Below are positions 18,277 through 27,152 of a stretch of 64,000 nt of DNA, piece by piece. Under the pieces are notes generated by a model, which saw only the letters and a program-made list of their open reading frames with translations, did not search any database and had not been told where the DNA came from. Source of the DNA: Microbacterium sp. Au-Mic1 (GTDB taxonomy: Bacteria; Actinomycetota; Actinomycetes; Actinomycetales; Microbacteriaceae). The position numbers and the translations under genes were made by a program. The stretch lies in assembly GCF_021341785.1 (NCBI RefSeq), contig NZ_JAJTTF010000007.1:124001-188000 (forward strand), in the 5' to 3' direction. The stretch's first letter is position 1; every line of letters starts with the position of its first letter.

Positions 18277-19250
18277 ACGCGGGTGGGCCGGGTCGTGCGG
18301 CGAGCGCGGTCGGAGGTCGTGGTGGGCGCGCCTCACGGCCCCTGTGGTGGTTCCTCGCTGCTGCGCCCGCGGTGCTCGGAGCGGCGATCGCGGCGGTGCT
18401 GGCGGCGGCCGGGGACCTGCGCCAGGTGCAGGTCAGGATCGCACTGCCCGCCGTGGCCGCGGGCGCGGGGATCCTGCTCAGCGTGATCGCGCTCGGGGTC
18501 CTCGCGGTGATCGCCGTGCGCACCCGACGCCGGGTCCGCGCGCAGATCGCGCTCGACGCGGCCATGGCACGAGGTGCGGCTCAGGAACGGCAGCACCATG
18601 CGCGCTTCCTCGCGCGGCTCGACCACGAGCTGAAGAACCCGCTCACCGCGATCCTGGCGACCTCGGCGGCCGCGCAGAACAATGTGGGCGGCGCCGAATC
18701 CTGGCCGATCGTGGATGCGCAGGCGGCCAAGCTCGGCGCCCTGGTGCGCGACCTGCGCAAGCTCGCCGATCTGGAGTCGCGTCCGCTCGAGCGCGAACCC
18801 GTGGATCTCGAACAGCTTCTGGTCGAGGCGATCGCCGCACTCGCACAGCAGGATCCGGCTTCCGGCGCGCGCATGGCCCTGACGGTCACCCGCGTACCCT
18901 GGCCGGTGCCCCCGATCTCCGCCGATCTGGATCTCCTCTCGCTCGCGGTCGACAACGTGCTCGGCAACGCCGCGAAGTACTCCGAGAGCGGCCCGATCGA
19001 GGTGCGGCTGCGCGAGGAGGCGGGACAGGCCGTGATCGACGTGGCCGACACCGGCCGCGGCATCCCGGAGTCCGACCTCCCGCAGGTGTTCGACGAGCTC
19101 GCCCGGGCTCAGAACGCCCGCGACGTCGCCGGATCCGGGATCGGGCTGAGCCTGGTCGCAGCGATCCTGCGCCGCCACGGCGGCGCCGTCGCCCTGCGAT
19201 CCGCGGAGGACTCCGGCACGGTGGTGACACTGAGGCTGCCGCTGGCCTGA
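18273..19250 (+). CDS. sensor histidine kinase
   Basis: 325 residues from a GTG that overlaps the regulator stop. Two membrane segments (about residues 29-53 and 65-88) with a very short external loop, so it probably senses within the membrane or through a partner rather than by a periplasmic domain. Dimerisation/phosphoacceptor box HELKNPLTA has His-118. ATP-binding boxes are DNVLGNAAKYS (N), DVADTGRGIP (G1) and GSGIGLSLVAAI (G2). The neighbouring lipoproteins could supply the external sensing. Confidence 0.9.
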   Translation: MNAGGPGRAASAVGGRGGRASRPLWWFLAAAPAVLGAAIAAVLAAAGDLRQVQVRIALPAVAAGAGILLSVIALGVLAVIAVRTRRRVRAQIALDAAMARGAAQERQHHARFLARLDHELKNPLTAILATSAAAQNNVGGAESWPIVDAQAAKLGALVRDLRKLADLESRPLEREPVDLEQLLVEAIAALAQQDPASGARMALTVTRVPWPVPPISADLDLLSLAVDNVLGNAAKYSESGPIEVRLREEAGQAVIDVADTGRGIPESDLPQVFDELARAQNARDVAGSGIGLSLVAAILRRHGGAVALRSAEDSGTVVTLRLPLA

Positions 19251-19307
19251 TCGTTGCCGACGTCCGCGACCGGGCTGGTTCACAGGCGGATCAGCCAGTC
19301 TCGTCCT

Positions 19308-20777
19308 GTGTCCACGCCTGCCGACGCGCGCCTGCCGCGCATCGCCCTGATCGCGGGCATCGTCGGCACGCTGGTCGGCGTCCTCGGATCCTGGATCCCC
19401 TCGTTCTGGGGCGATGAGGCCGCGAGCGTCATGTCGGCCTCGCGCACCTGGCCCGAGCTGTGGCGGATGCTGCAGTCGGTCGACGGGGTGCACGGCGCCT
19501 ACTACGCGTTCCTGCATGTGTGGATCGATCTGTTCGGCGCGAGCGAGTTCGCCGTGCGCCTGCCCAGCGCGATCGCCGCAGGACTCCTCGCCGCGGGCAC
19601 CGCCGTGCTCGCGGGCCGGCTCGGCGGATCGCGTCTCGCCCTCGCGGCAGGGCTCATCGTCGCGCTCCTGCCGCGCACCGTGCTCATGGCCGCGGAGGCC
19701 CGCTCGTACGCGATCGGCTCGGCGATCGCGGTGTGGCTGACCGTGCTGCTGCTCGCCCAGCTGGAGGGGCGGCGCGCGTGGTGGGGGTGGGCGGTCTACG
19801 CCGTCGGTGCCGCGGTGTCGATCTACGTCTTCCTCTACCTGGCCCTGTTGCTCGTGGTGCACGGCGTCTTCGTACTGCTCTTCCACCGCCGGTCGCTCTG
19901 GCGGTGGGCGATCTGGGCCGCGGTCGCCATCCTGCTGGCGGTGCCGATCGTCCGGCTCGCGGCCGCCGAGCAGAACCAGATCGGCTTCCTCGCGCACCGG
20001 GACTACATCACGCCGCAGGGCGTGCTGGCGCTGCAGTGGTTCGACCCGGTGACTGCGTGGCCGTGCGGCGCGCTCATCGTGATCGGGTTGGCGGGCGTGC
20101 TCCGCCGCCGTCGTCAGGATGCGCGCGGCCTCCGTCTCGGCGTGCTCGCGCTGCTCTGGCTGGCGCTGCCGACCGCGGCGGTCCTGATCGGGAGCGTGCT
20201 GATCGCCCCGATGTACACCGTGCGGTATCTGTCGTTCTGCGTCCCCGCCGCGGCGATCCTGGTCGCTCTCGGCGTGCGGACCACTGCGCGGTGGCTCGCC
20301 GGGCGCACGCCGCTGCGCACGACGACGGCGACGGGGATCCTCCTCGCCGTCGTGCTGGCGGCGTTCGTCCCGAATCTCATCGTCCTGCGCGGACCCTACG
20401 CGAAGGACGGCAGCGACTGGCGCGAGGCCGCCGCCTACCTGCGCACGCACGCCCGGACCGGCGATGCCGTCGTCTACGACGACCGCCCCAAGAACTCGGA
20501 GGAGCCGCGGCTGATCGCCGCGGTCTATCCGGACGACCTCGCCGGACTCCGCGATCCCGCCCTGCTCTCCTCGTTCCGCGCCCAGCCCGGCCTCTGGGAT
20601 CGCACCGTTCCGAACGACCGGCTCACCGCCGGCGACCTCACGCCCGGCGTCTGGGCGATCGAACGCGGTCCTGACGCTGAGCGCTCCCCCGACGTGCAGC
20701 ACCTGCAGGCGCTCGGCTATCGGGTGATCTCATCGCACCGTCTCAACGTCACGACGGTGCTGCGCCTGGAGCGCTGA
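19308..20777 (+). CDS. membrane glycosyltransferase, GT39/ArnT-like (GT-C fold)
   Basis: 489 residues with about 11 membrane segments. The N-terminal loop SWIPSFWGDEAASVMSASR contains the conserved acidic pair of GT-C mannosyl/arabinosyl transferases (GDE). These enzymes move a sugar from a polyprenyl-phosphate donor to an acceptor outside the membrane. GTG at 19308 is preferred over a TTG at 19254: CAGTCT lies 6 bases before it and the paralogue at 31607-33238 starts equivalently. The two paralogues share GSWIPS(F/L)WGDEAAS. Acceptor unknown; the adjacent OmpA-like lipoprotein is one possibility. Confidence 0.75.
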   Translation: MSTPADARLPRIALIAGIVGTLVGVLGSWIPSFWGDEAASVMSASRTWPELWRMLQSVDGVHGAYYAFLHVWIDLFGASEFAVRLPSAIAAGLLAAGTAVLAGRLGGSRLALAAGLIVALLPRTVLMAAEARSYAIGSAIAVWLTVLLLAQLEGRRAWWGWAVYAVGAAVSIYVFLYLALLLVVHGVFVLLFHRRSLWRWAIWAAVAILLAVPIVRLAAAEQNQIGFLAHRDYITPQGVLALQWFDPVTAWPCGALIVIGLAGVLRRRRQDARGLRLGVLALLWLALPTAAVLIGSVLIAPMYTVRYLSFCVPAAAILVALGVRTTARWLAGRTPLRTTTATGILLAVVLAAFVPNLIVLRGPYAKDGSDWREAAAYLRTHARTGDAVVYDDRPKNSEEPRLIAAVYPDDLAGLRDPALLSSFRAQPGLWDRTVPNDRLTAGDLTPGVWAIERGPDAERSPDVQHLQALGYRVISSHRLNVTTVLRLER

Positions 20778-20796
20778 CCGCCTCTTTCGTCTTCGG

Positions 20797-20845
20797 GGAG
20801 CGATGTGCGCTCGCCTCCTGCGCCAGATGGAGCTGACATCGCTCC
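20797..20845. terminator. hairpin between convergent genes
   Basis: Exact 10-base arms GGAGCGATGT (20797-20806) and ACATCGCTCC (20836-20845) in the 79-base gap between the convergent glycosyltransferase and XRE genes. The 29-base loop is long, so terminator activity is plausible rather than certain. Confidence 0.45.
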
Positions 20846-20856
20846 TCGAACCGGAT

Positions 20857-21642
20857 TCAGACCGGCACGTACATCACGACCGAGAGGCCCGGAGCGTCGG
20901 AGGGCACGAGGCTGTGGTGCTCGAACTCGAGCCGGCCGTCCTTCGGATGCTGGAACACCCGCTGACGGGAGGCGAAGCGCTCGACCGCGTGCTCGGCCCA
21001 CTGGATCCGGAAGTCGGAGCTTTCCTCGAGCAGCCGCTCGATCAGCGCCCGATGCCGGTCCGAGCTCAGACGCACGCCCGACTCCGCCCGGAACTCGGCC
21101 AGAAAGCGCCTGCTCTCCTGATCCCAGTCCGGCAGCATGCGGCGCAGCTGCGGATCCGTGTAGATCAGCCAGAGCAGGTTGCGATCACCGGCATCGACGG
21201 TGACGATCGGCTCGTAGAGACGCGCGTACGGGACGTTCCAGCCCACGATCGCCCAATCGCTCGCCACGACGAACGCCGGAAAGGCGAGTGCGTCGACGAG
21301 CCGCTGAAGGTGATCCGGGATCCGCTCGGCCTCCTCGGCAGCGGCGTCCTCCTCGGGCCCCGCGAGTCGCACCACGTAGTCGATCTCGGCCGGGCTGAGC
21401 TGCAGCACGCGTGCCACGGCGCCGAGCACCTGGCGGGAGACGCCGATGTCGCGCCCCTGCTCGAGCCAGGTGAACCAGCTCGCGCTCACCCCGGCGAGGG
21501 CCGCCACCTCCTCGCGGCTGAGACCGATGTCGCCGCGCCGCGCGGCCTGCGGCAGCCCGAGTGCGGAACGTCGCGCAGCACGGCGCCGGGAGGCGAGGAA
21601 GTCCCCCAGCTGCTCGCGACGGGGCGTGCGCGGGCGGATCAT
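20857..21642 (-). CDS. XRE-type regulator with MmyB-like ligand domain
   Basis: 261 residues. Residues about 15-80 form a Cro/CI-type helix-turn-helix, with LSREEVAALAGVSASWFTWL and EQGRDIGVSRQVL. The C-terminal part, with AFPAFVVASDWAIVGWNVPY, RNLLWLIYTDP and FQHPKDGRLEFEHHSL, is the MmyB-like PAS-type domain that binds a small hydrophobic ligand. In this family the regulator usually represses a divergent gene. Here the divergent gene is ilvD, and three AGTAC half-sites lie between them. Start ATG at 21642; no strong ribosome site. Confidence 0.85.
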   Translation of the reverse strand: MIRPRTPRREQLGDFLASRRRAARRSALGLPQAARRGDIGLSREEVAALAGVSASWFTWLEQGRDIGVSRQVLGAVARVLQLSPAEIDYVVRLAGPEEDAAAEEAERIPDHLQRLVDALAFPAFVVASDWAIVGWNVPYARLYEPIVTVDAGDRNLLWLIYTDPQLRRMLPDWDQESRRFLAEFRAESGVRLSSDRHRALIERLLEESSDFRIQWAEHAVERFASRQRVFQHPKDGRLEFEHHSLVPSDAPGLSVVMYVPV

Positions 21643-21718
21643 GCCCGTCGTCCCGCTCGGTCGGTCCCGCCCGGCGGCGAGGGCGCGGTTCCGCGGTGAA
21701 TGGAGCTCATGGCGAAAC

Positions 21719-21738
21719 AGTACTCCGAGTACTAGTAC
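21719..21738. promoter_or_regulatory. AGTACT double palindrome, probable operator of the XRE regulator
   Basis: A perfect 15-base palindrome AGTACTCCGAGTACT (21719-21733) runs directly into a second perfect palindrome GTACTAGTAC (21729-21738). Together they give three overlapping AGTAC units in a notably AT-richer patch. It lies 49 bases before the ilvD start and 77 bases before the XRE start, so it could control both. Confidence 0.65.
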
Positions 21739-21786
21739 AAAGCCTCCTCGCGACCGGGCTCGGCAGAACCACCGGTGAGGTCCACA

Positions 21787-23652
21787 ATGGTCACCATGGT
21801 CGCTTATCGCTCTCGCACGGTCACCCACGGACGCAACATGGCCGGTGCTCGCGCCCTCTTCCGCGCCGCCGGCGTCGACGGCAAGGATCTCGGACGCAAG
21901 CCCATCATCGCCGTCGCGAACTCCTTCACCGAGTTCGTGCCGGGGCACACGCACCTCGCCCCCGTCGGGCGCATCGTGTCGGACGCGATCAGCGAGGCCG
22001 GCGGCATCCCCCGCGAGTTCAACACCATCGCCGTCGACGACGGCATCGCGATGGGCCACGGCGGCATGCTCTACTCGCTGCCGTCGCGCGACCTCATCGC
22101 GGACTCCGTCGAGTACATGGTCAACGCGCACTGCGCCGATGCGCTCGTGTGCATCTCGAACTGCGACAAGATCACCCCGGGCATGCTGCTGGCAGCGCTG
22201 CGCCTGAACATCCCGACCGTGTTCGTCTCGGGCGGCCCGATGGAGGCCGGGCGGGCGACGCTCGTCGACGGCACCGTGCGCTCCCTCGACCTCGTGGACG
22301 CGATCAGCGACGCCGTGAACGAGAAGATCTCGGACGCCGACATCCTGCGCATCGAGGAGTCGGCCTGCCCGACCTGCGGATCCTGCTCCGGCATGTTCAC
22401 CGCGAACTCGATGAACTGCCTCACCGAGGCGATCGGCCTCTCCCTGCCCGGCAACGGGTCGGTGCTCGCGACGCACACGGCGCGCCGCGCCCTGTACGAG
22501 AAGGCCGGCTCCCTGGTCGTCGACATCGCCCAGCGCTACTACGAGGGCGACGACGAGAGCGTGCTGCCGAAGAGCATCGCCACCGAGGCCGCGTTCGGCA
22601 ACGCGATGGCCCTCGACATCGCGATGGGCGGATCCACGAACACGATCCTGCACCTGCTCGCCGCCGCGCACGAGGCCGGCGTGGAGTTCGGCCTCGCCGA
22701 GATCGACGCGATCTCCCGGCGCGTGCCGTGCCTGGCCAAGGTGGCCCCGAACTCGGCGGGCGGCAAGACCTACTACATGGAGGACGTGCACCGCGCCGGC
22801 GGCATCCCCGCCCTGCTGGGCGAACTGCGCCGCGGCGGACTGCTCGACGACACCGTGCACACGGTGCACGCCGCGACGCTCGGCGAGTGGCTCGACGAAT
22901 GGGACATCCGCGGCGGATCGGCCTCCGAGGTGTCGCAGGACCTGTGGCACGCGGCGCCCGGCGGTCGCCGCTCGTCCACCGCGTTCTCGCAGTCGGAGCG
23001 CTGGGCCTCGCTCGACACCGACGCCGAGGGCGGCTGCATCCGCGACATCGCGCACGCGTACTCGAAGGACGGCGGCCTCGGCGTGCTGCACGGCAACATC
23101 GCGGCGAACGGCGCGGTCGTGAAGACCGCAGGCGTGGACGAGTCGATCTGGACCTTCTCCGGCCCTGCCGTCGTCTGCGAGTCGCAGGACGAGGCCGTCG
23201 AGAAGATCCTGAACAAGCAGGTCAAGGAGGGCGACGTCGTCGTCATCCGCTACGAGGGACCGAAGGGCGGGCCCGGCATGCAGGAGATGCTCTACCCGAC
23301 CTCGTTCCTGAAGGGTCGCGGACTCGGCAAGGCGTGCGCGCTGATCACGGACGGCCGCTTCTCCGGCGGCACCTCGGGCCTGTCCATCGGGCACGTCTCG
23401 CCCGAGGCGGCCGCCGGCGGCGTGATCGCGCTCGTCGAGGACGGCGACATCGTCTCGATCGACATCCCGACCCGCAAGCTCGAACTCGACGTGCCGTGGG
23501 AGGAGCTGGAGCGCCGCCGCGAGCACCTCGAGGCCAACGGCGGATACCGGCCGCGCAGCCGCGTGCGCGAGGTCAGCCCGGCGCTGCGCGCCTACGCCCA
23601 CTTCGCCCAGTCGGCGGACAAGGGCGCGATCCGCATCGTCCCGGAGCTCTGA
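21787..23652 (+). CDS. ilvD: dihydroxy-acid dehydratase
   Basis: 621 residues, the longer E. coli-like form. It dehydrates 2,3-dihydroxy-3-methylbutanoate (and the methylpentanoate analogue) in valine and isoleucine synthesis. Iron-sulfur cysteines lie in [12 protein letters not shown] and [17 protein letters not shown]; also [28 protein letters not shown] and the terminal region. ATG at 21787 follows GGTGAGG by 7 bases; a GTG 12 bases upstream and an ATG 9 bases downstream are alternatives. It is not next to other ilv genes, but leuA lies 1.7 kb away. Confidence 0.95.
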   Translation: MVTMVAYRSRTVTHGRNMAGARALFRAAGVDGKDLGRKPIIAVANSFTEFVPGHTHLAPVGRIVSDAISEAGGIPREFNTIAVDDGIAMGHGGMLYSLPSRDLIADSVEYMVNAHCADALVCISNCDKITPGMLLAALRLNIPTVFVSGGPMEAGRATLVDGTVRSLDLVDAISDAVNEKISDADILRIEESACPTCGSCSGMFTANSMNCLTEAIGLSLPGNGSVLATHTARRALYEKAGSLVVDIAQRYYEGDDESVLPKSIATEAAFGNAMALDIAMGGSTNTILHLLAAAHEAGVEFGLAEIDAISRRVPCLAKVAPNSAGGKTYYMEDVHRAGGIPALLGELRRGGLLDDTVHTVHAATLGEWLDEWDIRGGSASEVSQDLWHAAPGGRRSSTAFSQSERWASLDTDAEGGCIRDIAHAYSKDGGLGVLHGNIAANGAVVKTAGVDESIWTFSGPAVVCESQDEAVEKILNKQVKEGDVVVIRYEGPKGGPGMQEMLYPTSFLKGRGLGKACALITDGRFSGGTSGLSIGHVSPEAAAGGVIALVEDGDIVSIDIPTRKLELDVPWEELERRREHLEANGGYRPRSRVREVSPALRAYAHFAQSADKGAIRIVPEL

Positions 23653-23661
23653 GACTCGGCG

Positions 23662-24471
23662 TCACGCCGGCACGGCCGCCCTGCGGTCGCGACGCGTGCG
23701 CGCCGCCCACCGCCCGCCGGTGCGGGTCACCTCGATCGGGTGGGCGAACGCGCGCGAGATCGTCTCGGTCGTCACGGCGGCCTCGATCGCGCCGATCGCG
23801 GCGATCGCCCCTCCCTCGATGACGAGGGCATGACTCGTGGTCTCCGGCAGGTCCTCCAGGTGATGCGTGACGAGGATCGATGCGAGCCGCGGATCCCGGT
23901 GTGCAAGGGCGTCGATCGTCTCCAGGAGCTGCTCCCGGGCGGCCACATCGAGCCCGGTCATCGGTTCGTCGAGCAGGAGCAGCCGCGGCCGGCACGCGAG
24001 CGCCCGCGCGATGAGCGCCCGGCCGCGCTCCCCTTGCGAGAGCGTCGGCCACAGGGCGTCGCGTCGGTGCGAGAGCCCGACGTCGACGATGAGCTGCTGC
24101 GCGAGGGCGGTCTGCGCGGGCGTCGGCCCCCAGCGCATCGGCGTCTCGATCGTCCCGGTGAGCCCGGTCAGCACGACCTCGGTCACGGTCAGCGGCGAGC
24201 GCAGCGGATGCCGCGGATCCACGTGGCCGATGCGGTGTCGCAGCTCCTGAAGGTCGACGCGGCCGATCCTGTGCCCCAGCACCTCGGCGGTCCCGCTCGA
24301 CGGATGCGTACGGGCGCCGCAGATGCCGAGGATCGTGCTCTTGCCCGCGCCGTTCGGCCCCAGCAGCGCCCAGTGCTCCCCCGCGTGCACCGTCAGGCCG
24401 ATCTCGTGCAGGATGTCGCGCCCGTCGCGCCGTAGCGACACCCGGTCCAGCCGGACGACCTCGGCGCTCAC
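23662..24471 (-). CDS. ABC transporter ATP-binding protein without a visible permease
   Basis: 269 residues, GTG start overlapping the GntR stop. Walker A is GPNGAGKST, signature LSQGERGRALIARAL, Walker B LLLLDEP and switch His in LVTHH. The arrangement resembles YlmA/ModF-like single ATPases. No membrane component or binding protein is near, so either it pairs with proteins encoded elsewhere or it has a non-transport role. Operon with the upstream GntR gene suggests co-regulation. It converges with ilvD, with only 9 bases between. Confidence 0.85.
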   Translation of the reverse strand: MSAEVVRLDRVSLRRDGRDILHEIGLTVHAGEHWALLGPNGAGKSTILGICGARTHPSSGTAEVLGHRIGRVDLQELRHRIGHVDPRHPLRSPLTVTEVVLTGLTGTIETPMRWGPTPAQTALAQQLIVDVGLSHRRDALWPTLSQGERGRALIARALACRPRLLLLDEPMTGLDVAAREQLLETIDALAHRDPRLASILVTHHLEDLPETTSHALVIEGGAIAAIGAIEAAVTTETISRAFAHPIEVTRTGGRWAARTRRDRRAAVPA

Positions 24472-25139
24472 CGCAGGCCGTCCTTGAGCGACGCCAGGTG
24501 CGACCGGCTGAGGCGGGAGGCGGCCGCGGCGTCGCGGGAACGGATCGCATCGACCAGGCGCACGTGCGCCTCATGGTCCTCGTCGTCGCCGAAAGAGGCG
24601 CGGATACGCAGCATCGCGATCATCGTCTGCCGCAGGCGCGGAGTGAACCCGTCGAACAGCTCGGTGAGGATCGGGTTGGCGGCGGCGACGACGATCGCGC
24701 GATGGAACGCGAGATCCGCGTCGACATGCTCCTCGAGATCGGAGCGGTGCTCCGACCTGTTGCGGAGGGCGCGACGGATCGCACGGAGATCATCCGCCGA
24801 TCGGCGCTCCGCGGCGAGCGCCGCGGCATCGCCCTCGATCGCCGCCCTCGCCTCGATCACGCTCACGATGTCGGCGCGCTGCAGCACGGCATCCCAGTCC
24901 TCCCGCACGTCGAGCGCGGTCACGAAGACCCCCGCGCCCTGGCGCGCCGACAGCACGCCTCGGCCCGCCAGCTGACGGATCGCCTCGCGCACGGTGGACC
25001 GCCCCACCCCCAGCTGGGCGGCGAGGGTCGTCTCGCCGGGGAGTCGGGCGCCCAGCGCCCACTCCTCGTCCCTGATCCTCTCCAGGAGCACGTCCGCGGT
25101 CTGATCCGCCATCGAAGAACGTCGCACACTCGGACTCAT
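24468..25139 (-). CDS. GntR/FadR family regulator (FCD domain)
   Basis: 223 residues. The N-terminal winged helix contains LAAQLGVGRSTVREAIRQLA and GRGVLSARQGAGVFV. The FCD effector domain has EARAAIEGDAAALA, HVDADLAFHRAIVVAAANP and the metal-binding His pattern near DHEAHVRLVDAI. ATG at 25139 is used; a GTG 6 bases upstream is possible. It is divergent from leuA, and a TAACTCC-N13-GGAGTTA dyad overlaps both promoters, so it may regulate itself and leuA. Confidence 0.88.
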   Translation of the reverse strand: MSPSVRRSSMADQTADVLLERIRDEEWALGARLPGETTLAAQLGVGRSTVREAIRQLAGRGVLSARQGAGVFVTALDVREDWDAVLQRADIVSVIEARAAIEGDAAALAAERRSADDLRAIRRALRNRSEHRSDLEEHVDADLAFHRAIVVAAANPILTELFDGFTPRLRQTMIAMLRIRASFGDDEDHEAHVRLVDAIRSRDAAAASRLSRSHLASLKDGLR

Positions 25140-25147
25140 GACCACGG

Positions 25148-25174
25148 TAACTCCTCAACTTGTCTGCGGAGTTA
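25148..25174. promoter_or_regulatory. inverted repeat between gntR and leuA leader
   Basis: Arms TAACTCC (25148-25154) and GGAGTTA (25168-25174) are exact and separated by 13 bases. It sits just upstream of the leuA leader promoter and at the gntR start. Candidate operator for the GntR protein. Confidence 0.5.
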
Positions 25175-25178
25175 ACGC

Positions 25179-25184
25179 TACACT
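25179..25184 (+). promoter_or_regulatory. -10 box TACACT of the leuA leader transcript
   Basis: TACACT is followed by 6 bases and the ATG of the leader peptide at 25191, so the leader peptide itself would be translated from a leaderless mRNA. Confidence 0.55.
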
Positions 25185-25190
25185 GCCTGC

Positions 25191-25238
25191 ATGCTCACGA
25201 GCGCGATCCTCCTTCTTCACCGCCACGGCGGGGACTGA
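25191..25238 (+). CDS. leuL: leucine attenuator leader peptide
   Basis: 15 codons, MLTSAILLLHRHGGD, with four leucines, three of them in a row (CTC CTT CTT). CTT is a rare codon in this GC-rich sequence, so shortage of charged tRNA-Leu would stall the ribosome there. The 71 bases between its stop and leuA contain GC-rich complementary segments that could form alternative hairpins. Comparative work has proposed leader-peptide control of leuA in actinobacteria; this peptide fits that model. Confidence 0.75.
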   Translation: MLTSAILLLHRHGGD

Positions 25239-25309
25239 CCGGTCCGGCACCCCGTCGTGGCTGATGCGCCGCGCCGGCCCGCCGAAACCCTCGCAGAGAG
25301 CAGAAGAGC

Positions 25310-27088
25310 ATGACCCGCACCCCCTTCCCCGGAATTTCCACGCCCGCCGGCCCCGTCCCCGCCGACGCGCCGGCCTGGAACCGGCAGAGGCGTTCGCAGA
25401 TGCCGTCGCATCGCTATGCCGATCCCTACGACCGCGTCTCGATCCCCCTCTCCGCGGACGAGCGCACCTGGCCGACCCGGCGCCTCACCGCCGCACCGCT
25501 GTGGGTCCCCGTCGATCTCCGCGACGGCAACCAGGCACTCGCGGAGCCCATGGATCCTGCGCGCAAGCGACGTTTCTTCGACCTCATGGTCGCGATGGGC
25601 TACAAGGAGATCGAGGTCGGCTATCCGTCCGCATCGCAGACCGACTTCGACTTCGTGCGTCTGATCGCCGAGCACGACATCGCGCCGGAGGACGTGACGA
25701 TCGTCGTGTTCACCGCCGCGCGGCGCGATCTCATCGCGCGGACGGTCGACGCGATCCGCGACATCCGCAACCCCGTCGTCATCCACCTCTACACCGCGAC
25801 GGCGCCGATCTGGCGGGAGACCGTGCTCGGACGAGATCGGGACGAGCTGCGCACCCTCATCCTCGGCGCCGGACGGGACGTGCTCGAGCTGGGCGGCGCG
25901 CTGCCGCATGTGCGGTTCGAGTTCTCCCCCGAGGTGTTCATGCTGACCGAGCCCGACTATGCGCTCGAGGTCTGCAACGCGATGACCGCCCTGTGGGACG
26001 CGGCGCCGGAACGCCCGGTGATCCTCAACCTGCCGGCGACGGTCGAGATCGCCACGCCCAACGTCTACGCCGACCAGATCGAGTACATGCACCGCCACCT
26101 CGACCGGCGCGGGAGCGTCATCCTGTCGGTCCACCCGCACAACGATCGCGGCACCGGGATCGCCTGCGCGGAGCTGGCCGTGCTCGCCGGCGCGCAGCGG
26201 GTGGAAGGCTGCCTGTTCGGCAACGGGGAGCGCACCGGCAACGTCGACCTCGTCACGCTCGCCCTCAACCTGCATGCCCAGGGCATCGATCCGATGATCG
26301 ACTTCTCCGACATCGACGAGATCCGCCGCACGGTCGAGCACAGCAACCGGATCGAGGTGCACCCGCGGCATCCCTACGTCGGAGACCTCGTGCACACGGC
26401 GTTCAGCGGCACCCACCAGGACGCGATCCGCAAGGGCTTCGCCGAGCACCGCGCGCGTGCCGCGCGCGAGGGCCGGTCCGAGCGCGAGATCGCCTGGCGC
26501 GTGCCGTACCTCCCGGTCGATCCGGCCGACCTCGGCCGTTCCTACGATGCGGTGATCCGGGTCAACTCGCAGTCGGGCAAGGGCGGGATCGCCTACCTGC
26601 TCGAGACGGCGTTCGGGATCCGGCTCCCTCGCCGGCTGGAGATCGACCTCGCAGGGCACGTGCAGCGGCACGCCGACGAGAGCGGCCTCGAACTCGACGC
26701 GCACGGGCTCTGGCGCATCTTCGACGAGGCGTATCTCGCACGTGGTGAGGAGCCGCGGATCGCGCTGACGCAGGTGCGCACCGACACATCCGCCGTGGAG
26801 CCGCGCACGACCTTCCGGCTGCGCGTGGATGGATCCGAGCACGCCTCGGAGCACCCGGGGGTCGGTCCGGTGGAGGCGCTCACGGCGGCCCTCGCGATGC
26901 ACGGGGCGCCGATCGAGATCCTCGACCTGCAGCAGACGAGCCTCGGCCCCGGCAGCGACGGCGAGGCGCTGACGCTGATCGAGTACCGCGGGGCGCACGG
27001 CACGGCGTGGGCCGCAGGACGGGACGGATCGGTGCTGACCGCGACGCTGAACGCCGTCATCGCCGCCGGGAACGCGTCGACGCGTTGA
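25310..27088 (+). CDS. leuA: 2-isopropylmalate synthase
   Basis: 592 residues, the long actinobacterial (M. tuberculosis-like) type. It condenses acetyl-CoA with 2-oxoisovalerate, the committed step of leucine synthesis. The TIM-barrel part has [29 protein letters not shown], metal-binding HPHNDRGTG and [16 protein letters not shown]. The C-terminal part from about residue 455 ([28 protein letters not shown]) is the leucine-sensing regulatory domain. Start ATG at 25310 after GCAGAAGAG. Expression is probably controlled by the leader peptide at 25191 and perhaps by the divergent GntR. Confidence 0.96.
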   Translation: MTRTPFPGISTPAGPVPADAPAWNRQRRSQMPSHRYADPYDRVSIPLSADERTWPTRRLTAAPLWVPVDLRDGNQALAEPMDPARKRRFFDLMVAMGYKEIEVGYPSASQTDFDFVRLIAEHDIAPEDVTIVVFTAARRDLIARTVDAIRDIRNPVVIHLYTATAPIWRETVLGRDRDELRTLILGAGRDVLELGGALPHVRFEFSPEVFMLTEPDYALEVCNAMTALWDAAPERPVILNLPATVEIATPNVYADQIEYMHRHLDRRGSVILSVHPHNDRGTGIACAELAVLAGAQRVEGCLFGNGERTGNVDLVTLALNLHAQGIDPMIDFSDIDEIRRTVEHSNRIEVHPRHPYVGDLVHTAFSGTHQDAIRKGFAEHRARAAREGRSEREIAWRVPYLPVDPADLGRSYDAVIRVNSQSGKGGIAYLLETAFGIRLPRRLEIDLAGHVQRHADESGLELDAHGLWRIFDEAYLARGEEPRIALTQVRTDTSAVEPRTTFRLRVDGSEHASEHPGVGPVEALTAALAMHGAPIEILDLQQTSLGPGSDGEALTLIEYRGAHGTAWAAGRDGSVLTATLNAVIAAGNASTR

Positions 27089-27096
27089 CCGGGCTT

Positions 27097-27131
27097 CGCG
27101 GATCCGCCCTCATCAGGACGGCGGATCCGCG
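27097..27131. terminator. bidirectional hairpin between leuA and lacI-type gene
   Basis: Perfect 12-base arms CGCGGATCCGCC (27097-27108) and GGCGGATCCGCG (27120-27131) with an 11-base loop, in the 64-base gap between two convergent genes. Confidence 0.7.
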
Positions 27132-27152
27132 GGGCTCGGCGCCCGAACCGGC

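Noticed and set aside
19254-19307. TTG start for the first glycosyltransferase
   Set aside because: No ribosome site; GTG at 19308 has a -10-like box at the usual distance and matches its paralogue.
18333-20702. 789-codon minus-strand frame opposite the kinase and glycosyltransferase
   Set aside because: Antisense shadow with Arg/Asp/Gly-rich sequence; no start context.
21643-23601. N-terminal extension of the XRE regulator into the ilvD region
   Set aside because: The 653 extra residues are antisense to ilvD and lack any domain; the regulator starts at 21642.
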